This document shows positions 56,856-64,000 of a DNA stretch of 64,000 bases, one piece after another. A program made the position numbers and the translations under genes. The notes beneath the pieces are model-generated. The model searched no databases, was not told the origin of the DNA, and saw only the letters and a list, made by a program, of their open reading frames with translations. The first letter of the stretch is position 1. Each line of letters starts with the position of its first letter. This stretch comes from Halichoerus grypus (taxonomy: Eukaryota; Chordata; Mammalia; Carnivora; Phocidae), in assembly GCF_964656455.1 (NCBI RefSeq), contig NC_135715.1, positions 149,475,935 to 149,539,934 of the forward strand. Direction: 5' to 3'.

Positions 56856-57464
56856 AAATTAAAATCTAAATTAAAATCAAGGTGTGTTTTAATTAAATTA
56901 AAAGCAAGACCACAAAAACACATATTCCTCTATAACTCTTTCTTACGTTCTCAACTTCAGAACTACTAGAGTACCTTCTCAAATTTTACTCTCTATAATT
57001 ATTTTCAAAGCTCTGCCATAACTGAGCTTTTTCAACTGACTGCACACATCTTACATACTTCTCAGTAGCTTTGGTAAAACTATGCCCTGGTAAGAATGGA
57101 TAGAACAGCCATTTTTATTTTAAAAGCCACTTTGTTTTTTTGGTTTTTTTTTTAATCATGTAACTATGGAGTCCACCTGAAAACTGTATTGTTGGGTATG
57201 TGATCCTAGTATTTACTTTAGAAAGAGATCTGTGATGTTCCTTTGTTTGCTGAAGAGTCTTGAAAAGACAGAGCCTTATAATTCAAGGCATAAAATTGTT
57301 TCCAAACTTCTAGGAGAATAAAAAAGCATAATCATCTAGTATAGAAGAAAAATTGTATTAGGTAAGGAAAATCTCATTGGGGACATTTATTTAAGTACCT
57401 GTAGTACAAATAAAAGTTAAGAAACTTTGTAAGCTTAATCCATACCACACATTGTGTTAAATGT

Positions 57465-57640
57465 TTTAGGTGCTCTCTTGTTTGTGAAAGGAAGTAGGTA
57501 AGCAGTGACTCTCATCCCATTTTACAGATGAGGTAACTGAGGCTTGATGAGGTTAATTGTCCTGCTCAAAATCACATAGCACGAGGTGGCCTGAGATATG
57601 AATTTGTTGCAACAGGACTTTAGAGGCCCCACTCTTAAGA
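57465..57640 (-). repeat. MIR
   Basis: CATCCCATTTTACAGATGAG, GTAACTGAGGCTTGATGAGG and CAAAATCACATAGCACGAGG follow reversed MIR. Confidence 0.75.
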
Positions 57641-57814
57641 ATGTTCTATATACCTCCCTCCCCTGGACCAAGCAAGAACGGGTACTGGGGCTGAGACAAA
57701 TACACAGAAATAAAAGTGATCTCTATCCTTTAGTCACTAAGGAGAGAGAGTCAAGTAATGACAGTGCAATGTGAACAGAAAAATGCAAAATTTCAGAGAA
57801 CTGACATAGGAGTC

Positions 57815-58000
57815 ATCTGCTCTGTTTTATGTGCTTTGACACACATGATCTCATTCAATCCTCACACACCATGAAGTAGTCAGAGCAAGTATCTTACTGT
57901 CTACATTTTACAGATTTAGAACCTGAGGCCCAATGTGTATGATTTAAAATAGAAGATCAGGCAGCTAATGGATGGAGGCACTAGGATTTACGCTGAAAAC
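57815..58000 (-). repeat. MIR
   Basis: TTATGTGCTTTGACACACAT, CTCATTCAATCCTCACACAC and ACATTTTACAGATTTAGAAC then CTGAGGCCC follow reversed MIR. Confidence 0.7.
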
Positions 58001-58518
58001 TTCCAACTCCAAGTATAATAATAAGTAAGGTCAGCATCCTAAGATTAAGTCATGATACCAAAAAATTCTGAATTGTATCTCTGTGATGTTTCTTCAGAGA
58101 AAATAGGATGACAAAGGGCAGGGAAGCTAATGTGCTAATTTGAAATGGCAGGGAGATCAACACACAGTGTAGCTCCATTGAAAATTTAGACTTCAAAGCT
58201 TCCTCAGTAAATTCACAGTGGAACACAGCCAGATGTCCAGGTGTGGAATGAGCTAGTTCCCCACAGGGATCTCTTCCTGTTATCCTGGCTCCTATTACTC
58301 TGCCCCTTGGGAAAATAGTTGGGAGCATGAATTAGGTTTTTAGGTTCCAACTCTTGCAGGGGCTGGCCTTTTGGAAGAATCTGGCCTTTTCTGGTCCAGG
58401 GCTAGGCTTAGCACAGAGATTGGAAAAAAAAAAAATCTCTATTTCAGAAAAGATCTGGGGCAGAGAGTGTTGTAGATGGAAGGGGGAGAAATCAAAATGA
58501 TTTAGAAATGAAAGTCCA

Positions 58519-58745
58519 GGACACGTGGGTGGCTCCATCGGTTAAGTGTCTGACTCTTGGTTTTGGCTCAAGTCATGATCTCAGGGTCATGATCTCAGGG
58601 TTGTGAGAGTGAGATGGAGCCCCTCATGGGGCTGTTTGCTCAGTGAGGAGTCTGCTTGTCCCTCTCCCTGCCCCTGCTTGCACTCGCTTGCATGCGTTCT
58701 CTCTCTCTCAAATAAAGAAATAAATAAAATCTTAAAAAAAAAAAA
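58519..58745 (+). mobile_element. CAN-SINE, older variant with internal duplication
   Basis: Starts GGACACGTGGGTGGCTCCAT. The phrase TCATGATCTCAGGG occurs twice in tandem, an internal duplication not present in the other copies here. Flanked by AGAAATGAAAGTCCA at 58504-58518 and 58746-58760. Confidence 0.94.
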
Positions 58746-58862
58746 AGAAATGAAAGTCCAAGATCTGACCAAGATGTGGAGGCAGATGGAGAATTTCATT
58801 TATCTTCAATTGCATGGAGCTGGTTGGGTAGTTTGGGATGACAATTAATAGTCCGCATTTTA

Positions 58863-59036
58863 AAGATTTTATTTATTTATTTGAGAGAGAAAGAGAGAGT
58901 GTTGTGGGGAGGGGCAGAGGGAGAAGAAAGGGAAAGAATCCCAAGCAGACTCTGCACCCAGCTTGGAGCCTGATGGGAGGGCTTGATCTCATGATGCTGA
59001 GACGCTCAACAGACTGAGCCACCCAGGCACCACTAC
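58863..59036 (-). mobile_element. CAN-SINE, older variant
   Basis: In reverse: AAAGATTTTATTTATTTATT, GCACCCAGCTTGGAGCCTGA and GACTGAGCCACCCAGGCACC. Flanked by AGTCCGCATTTTA (58850-58862) and AGTCTGCATTTTA (59037-59049). It faces the copy at 58519 across about 120 bases. Confidence 0.94.
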
Positions 59037-59159
59037 AGTCTGCATTTTAATATCAACACACAGGTTAAAAAAATGTTGGAGTAAAAGAAGCACCTTGGAT
59101 ATTCAGTGTGTAAAAGAAAATATTCCATTGAGGATGGATGTTCATTTTCGTATTTTCTT

Positions 59160-59469
59160 TTTTTTTATTATGTTATGTTAATCACCATACATTACATCAT
59201 TAGTTTTTGATGTAGTGTTCCATGATTCATTGTTTGCGTATAACACCCAGGGCTCCATTCAGTACATGCCCTCTTTAATACCCATCACCAGGCTAACCCA
59301 TCTCCCCACCCCCTCCCCTCTAGAACCCTCAGTTTGTTTCTCAGAGTCCATAGTCTCTCATGGTTCGTCTCCCCCTCTGATTACCCCCCTTCATTTCTCC
59401 CTTCCTACTATCTTCTTTTTTAAAAAACATATAATGTATTATTTGTTTCAGAGGTACAGGTCTGTGATT
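59160..59469 (-). mobile_element. L1 3' end, left arm of a twin-primed insertion
   Basis: A minus-strand carnivore L1 3' UTR from its reversed poly(A) tail to the string equivalent to AATCACAGACCTGTACC. It is joined to the plus-strand arm at 59470. The repeat CATTTTCGTATTTTCTT flanks the whole insertion (59143-59159 and 60907-60923). Confidence 0.95.
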
Positions 59470-60671
59470 GAACAGGAACAAATAATCCTAAAATTTGTAT
59501 GGAACCAGAAAAGACCCAGAATAGGAATGTTGAAAAAGAAAAGCAAAGCTGGTAGCATCACAATTCCAGACTTTAAGCTCTATTACAAAGCTGTAATCAT
59601 CAAGACAGTATGGTACTGGCACAAAAACAGACACATAAATCAATGGAACAGAATAGAGAGCCCAGAAATGGACCCTCAACTCTATGGCCAACTAATCTTC
59701 GACAAAGCAGGAAAGAATGTCCAATGGAAAAAAGACAGTCTCTTCAACAAATGGTGTTGGGAAAATTGGACAGCCACATGCAGAAGAATGAAAATGGACC
59801 ATTTCCTTACACCACACACAGAAATAGACTCAAAATTGTTGAAAGGCCTAAATGTGAGACAGGAGTCCATCAAAATCCTAAAGGAGAACACAGGCAGCAA
59901 CCTCGTTGACCTCAGCCGCAGCAACTTCTTCCTAGAAACATCGCCAAAGGCAAGGGAAGCAAGGGCAAAAATGAACTATTGGGACTTCATCAAGATAAAA
60001 AGCTTTTGCACAGCAAAAGAAACAGTCAACAAAACCAAAAGACAACCGACAGAATGGAAGAAGATATTTGCAAATGACATATCAGATAAAGGGTTAGTAT
60101 CCAAAATCTACTCAACACCCAAAGAACAAATGATCCAATCAAGAAATGGGCAGAAGACATGAACAGACATTTTTCCAAAGAAGACATCCAAATGGCCAAC
60201 AGACACATGAAAAAGTGCTCCACATCACTCGGCATCAGGGAAATCCAAATCAAAACCTCAATGAGATACCACCTCACACCAGTCAGAATGGCTAAAATTG
60301 ACAAGTCAGGAAACGACAGATGTTGGCGAGGATGCAGAGAAAGGGGAACCCTCCTACACTCTTGGTGGGAATGCGAGCTGGTGCAGCCACTCTGGAAAAC
60401 AGTATGGAGGTTCCTCAAAAAGTTGAAAGTAGAGCTGCCCTACAACCCAGCAATTGCACTACTGGGTATTTACCCCAAAGATACAAATGTAGTGATCCGA
60501 AGGGGTACGTGCACCCCGATGTTTATAGCAGCAATGTCCACAATAGCCAAACTATGGAAAGAGCCAAGATGTCCATCAACAGATGAATGGATAAAGAAGA
60601 TGTGGTGTATATATACACAATGGAATATTATGCAGCCATCAAAAAGAGTGAAATCTTGCCATTTGCAATGA
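59470..60671 (+). pseudogene. L1 ORF2 C-terminal part (inverted arm)
   Basis: Encodes the C-terminal part of L1 ORF2: [46 protein letters not shown], then [31 protein letters not shown] and EEWIKKMW-like [15 protein letters not shown]. The first part reads in one frame to a stop at 60160-60162 (ending RNGQKT) and the second continues in another frame from about 60159, so one small frameshift near 60150 breaks it. A second frame change follows near 60620. The reverse transcriptase core and the endonuclease are missing. It is a dead, relatively young copy. Confidence 0.94.
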
Positions 60672-60905
60672 TGTGGATGGAACTGGAGGGTATTATGCTG
60701 AGCAAAATAAGTCAATCAGAGAAAGACATGTATCATATGATCTCACTGATATGAGGAATTCTTAATCTCAGGAAACAAACTGAGGGTTGCTGGAGTGGTG
60801 GCGGGTGGGAGGGATGGGGTGGCTGGGTGATAACACATTGGGGAGGGTATGTGCTATGGTGAGCACTGTGAATTGTGTAAGACTGTTGAATCACAGACCT
60901 GTACC
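60672..60905 (+). mobile_element. L1 3' UTR portion of the inverted arm
   Basis: Continues from ORF2 with CTCACTGATATGAGGAATTC, AAACTGAGGGTTGCTGGAG and GAATCACAGACCTGTACC, where it stops at the right target-site duplication. The last 20 or so bases overlap in content with the inner end of the opposite arm. Confidence 0.93.
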
Positions 60906-61169
60906 TCATTTTCGTATTTTCTTCACCTTTTAGGAAACAATCCCCAGAGGGTGCCTGATATGTAAACAGAATCCCTGGTTGCCTATGTGATTCTATTACA
61001 AGAGCTCACAAAAAGCCCACCTGGCTAAAAATATCTGATCTAGGAGTTTGTCAACATTAGATTCAATTCTCAGATGTCTTCTGAAAATGTGTTTTTCCTA
61101 ACTGTACAAAAACATGTGAATTCTGGAGGTTTGTCAGAAGGGGCAGATGGGAAGAAAAACTCATTTCTG

Positions 61170-61360
61170 CATGCACTTCATATACACTATTTCACTTGAT
61201 TTTCACAACAGGACTTTGGCAATGAGATTATAACTTCCCTTCTACAGATAAAAAAATTGGACTATTAGGGGTTAAGCAATTCAGTCAAGGTCATCCTGGC
61301 GGTAAATAATGAACCCAGGACTGGAAGACAAATCTGTTTGACTCCAGCCATGCATGTTTT
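61170..61360 (-). repeat. MIR
   Basis: CACTATTTCACTTGATTTTC, CACAACAGGACTTTGGCAAT, TCAGTCAAGGTCATCCTGGC and AATGAACCCAGGACTGGAAG follow reversed MIR. Confidence 0.75.
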
Positions 61361-61999
61361 ACTAACCCCATAATATCTAACAAACATATTACCTGGGAAG
61401 AGTTTCCCTGATTAACATACTGACATCAATCTTTACAGGAAAGATAATGAAGGTAGAGGAAGGGGTGAGTGGCATGTAAAGCAGTGATAAACGTGTGTGT
61501 GCATCCCACAACAGAGGCAAACATGCTTTCATGACATGCAATGAATTGGGGTTCTGAATTTTGCTCTCTTGGCTCCCCTATCTTCCCTGTATCTATACTT
61601 TCTGGGTTCTGTTTGCTTTGCCTGCCATGTGCCTGATCCCACTTATATCAGTGCTTCACATCCCTTCTGGTTGTTCTGGCAAGACATGTTTCAGTTTTCT
61701 GTAGCAGTTGCCAAAACAAGCATTTCAACATCTGGAAATCATCCTCCATCACTTTCACTGGTAAGATACATTTGCCTTAAAAGGTAGTTCCCATATAGAC
61801 CCCCTGAGACTCCACATTACCTTTGAGTAACAGCTCTCCAATATTCTCTGGTTATATTGGAACCCACTGACTGCAAACTCTGGCACTTTCTATCATGTTA
61901 GTAATGACATATTTTATGAATCAGTGTTATAACATCCTGAAGTTAAAATAGTTTAAAAGGAAAAAATTAAAACAAATGATCAAGCAAACAAAAGAGCAT

Positions 62000-62028
62000 A
62001 CACACACACATACACACACACACACAAA
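62000..62028 (+). repeat. CA microsatellite
   Basis: About 14 CA units with one TA interruption. Confidence 0.9.
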
Positions 62029-62339
62029 TTCTCTGGATTCCTTAATGGAGACAACCATACCAGAAACTCTATTTTTTAATCCATAAGATATGATCATTGA
62101 AAATCAATACCACTAATATAAACTGCAAAAGAACAATGAAATGAATATATAGAAAAAAACAACAAACATACACTACCAACGTAAAGTTCTAGTTCAAGAC
62201 TTATCAGTAGAAGGACTTAAAGTTTACTAAAGATGAGCCTCTTTTGATAGGTAAGCCATAATTCATGACGGCTACCATTACTTCTTCCACTGAAGCGAGT
62301 TGTGTTTTTGCCTGGATGAATCAGTTCCACAAAATGACC

Positions 62340-62465
62340 AGGCACTTACTGCTTTGCATTTTGCTCCTTCTACCTGCAATGCCCCTTCCACAGCTTTTCA
62401 CATACCCAATTCCTTCTGATCCAGATCTTCACACAAACTGAATCCACCTTATGTAAAGTAGTCCA
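62340..62465 (+). repeat. L2 fragment
   Basis: TTGCTCCTTCTACCTGCAAT then GCCCCTTCCACAGC and CAATTCCTTCTGATCCAGAT resemble the L2 3' region. Confidence 0.5.
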
Positions 62466-62469
62466 CTCT

Positions 62470-62650
62470 CCAGAACAGCACTGTCCAAGAGAACTTTCTG
62501 TGATGACGGAAATCTTATACTATCTAAACTATCCCATTCAATAGTCACTAGCCATACTGGCAGCACTTAGATTTTAATTAATTTAAATTTAATTTAATGG
62601 AAGTAGCTGTAAGTGGTTAGTGGATATTATACTGGACCACACAGCTCCAG
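62470..62650 (+). mobile_element. hAT-type non-autonomous DNA transposon fossil
   Basis: AGCACTGTCCAAGAGAACTT, TCTGTGATGACGGAAATCTT and AGTCACTAGCCATACTGGCA, with an AATTTAAATTTAATTTAATG core, follow a common mammalian short hAT-Charlie element. Subfamily not asserted. Confidence 0.6.
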
Positions 62651-62749
62651 ACCTTACTTTGTTTTAATTCTTTTATGCCAATTATTATAAAAAATTATCT
62701 ATTTTTTAAAATATCTTGTTTATATATTGTCTTATCCTGTTTTATTAAT

Positions 62750-63055
62750 TTTTATTTGTTGCTGTAACAAACGGTCATAGACTTAGTGGCTTAAAGACAA
62801 CCCCAATTTTTTATCTGATAGCTCTGGAGCTCAGAAGTCCCAGATGAGTCTCACTGGCTAAAATCAAGGGGTTGGCTTTCCTCCCATGGATGTCAGTAGG
62901 GAATTCATTGCATTGCCTTTGTCAGCTTCTAGAGGCTACCTGTATTCCTTGGCTCATGGCTCCATCCCAGCTTCAAAACCAGTGACATCAGGCCCATCCA
63001 TCTCATACTGCTGTCTCTCTGGTTCTTCTATCCAATTCCCCCTCCCACTTTTATA
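62750..63055 (-). mobile_element. MLT1-type LTR, partial
   Basis: A non-coding old LTR in reverse orientation. TTTGTTGCTGTAACAAACGG, ACTTAGTGGCTTAAAGACAA and CCTGTATTCCTTGGCTCATG match the reversed 3' part of an MLT1-type LTR. It breaks off near 63055, where a second copy starts. Confidence 0.65.
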
Positions 63056-63069
63056 TTGTATTCATTTCT

Positions 63070-63575
63070 TACTGCAGTTGTAACAAATTACTACAAATTT
63101 ACTGGCTTCACACAAATTTATTATCTTACAGTTCTAGACATCAGAAGTCTGAAATGGGATACAATAGGCTAAAATCAAAGTGTCAACTGCGCTGCACTCT
63201 CTCTAGACGCCCTAGAAAAAAATTCATTTACTTTGTCTTTTCCGGCTTTTAAAGGCCATTTGCACTCCTTGACGTGTGGACCCTGCCCTAATTTTTATAA
63301 CCAGCAGAGTAGCATCTTCAAATCTCTCTCTCTGATTCTGACCCCTGCTTTCATTGTCACATCTTCTTTTGCAACTGCATTTCTTCTTCTTCCTTCTGAT
63401 TACGTTGGGCCCACCCAGTTAATGCAAGTTCATCTCCCTCTCTTGCAGTCAGCTGATGAGTCTCCACAATGCCATCCATAAACTTAATTATCCCTTGCTG
63501 TGTGAGGTAACACATTCATGGTTACAGGGATTAGAGCACGGGCATCTTTGGAGTGCTGTTAATTGCCAGCCGCAC
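63070..63575 (-). mobile_element. MLT1-type LTR, second copy
   Basis: Same family and orientation as the preceding copy: TGCAGTTGTAACAAATTACT, TTACAGTTCTAGACATCAGA, TGATTACGTTGGGCCCACCC and TAACACATTCATGGTTACAG. No internal retroviral region is present between the two copies, and no coding sequence. Confidence 0.65.
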
Positions 63576-64000
63576 CCTACAGGAGAATTCCTGACCACAG
63601 TTCCATGTGGTCAGAGGCCTGCTCACTGCTACAGCCCCAGAGCCAGGGAATGGGGCTGTCACATGGCACTTGATAAATATTTGTTTAATAAATGAATTTT
63701 AAGTTTCCTTTTTTAGAGAAATAATTCTTGGCTATGGATATTGAAGACTGTAGAATTTAAAAAATAAGAGAACAAAAAACACCATTAAATTATAATTTAT
63801 ATTACATTTGAAAACAAACCAATATATTGTTTCTTCTCTTCAACATATTTTTCCTTTCAGAAGGACTTGCCAAGACTTAGAAGTTTCAAATATGCTCAGT
63901 TTTCTGATATATATTGATGGCCTTGCCCCCATATATTAATTTTAAAAGAGTCTGGTTAGTCTGCTTTGTTGGGAGAGATTGCCCCAATGAGACACATGCA

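Noticed and set aside
59215..60162. A 315-residue open frame on the plus strand
   Set aside because: It starts in the reversed L1 3' UTR of one arm and runs across the inversion point into ORF2 of the other arm. It is a chance fusion of transposon parts, not a gene.

Overview
This is mammalian nuclear DNA from a carnivoran, most likely a caniform (bear, pinniped, mustelid or dog lineage). Twelve tRNA-Lys-derived CAN-SINEs and several carnivore L1 3' ends, most with intact target-site duplications, support this. I cannot name the species from the sequence alone.

The only gene I can support is the 5' part of COL5A2, the alpha-2 chain of type V procollagen, on the minus strand. Six coding exons are present, each bounded by AG acceptors and GT donors. 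In transcript order they are exon 2 (15811-16035, von Willebrand type C domain), a 14-base micro-exon 3 (13217-13230), exon 4 (8649-8681), exon 5 (7533-7565), exon 6 (6502-6555) and exon 7 (493-603). Joined, they read in frame from the VWC domain through the short N-propeptide collagen helix. Exon numbers follow the human gene as I recall it. Exon 1 (signal peptide) is not visible and should lie beyond position 64000, so intron 1 is at least 48 kb. The rest of the gene continues to the left of position 1.

Everything else is intronic. Introns 7 (part), 6, 5, 4, 3 and 2 occupy 1-15810, and 16036-64000 is all intron 1. The introns hold 12 CAN-SINEs (six per strand), young L1 3' fragments (three with inverted 5' ends, the mark of twin priming), old L1 fragments, L2 and MIR copies, MLT1-type LTRs, hAT-type DNA transposon fossils, and microsatellites. 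Long stretches of intron 1 (for example 19000-21400, 34750-36450, 38000-41000, 46000-47500, 51100-53080, 53330-55690) show no element I can name.

I found no second gene, RNA gene, CRISPR array or undescribed system. The most interesting items are the 14-base micro-exon, two large twin-primed L1 insertions with clear duplications, close inverted CAN-SINE pairs that could form double-stranded RNA in the COL5A2 pre-mRNA, and a 68-base purine-only tract.
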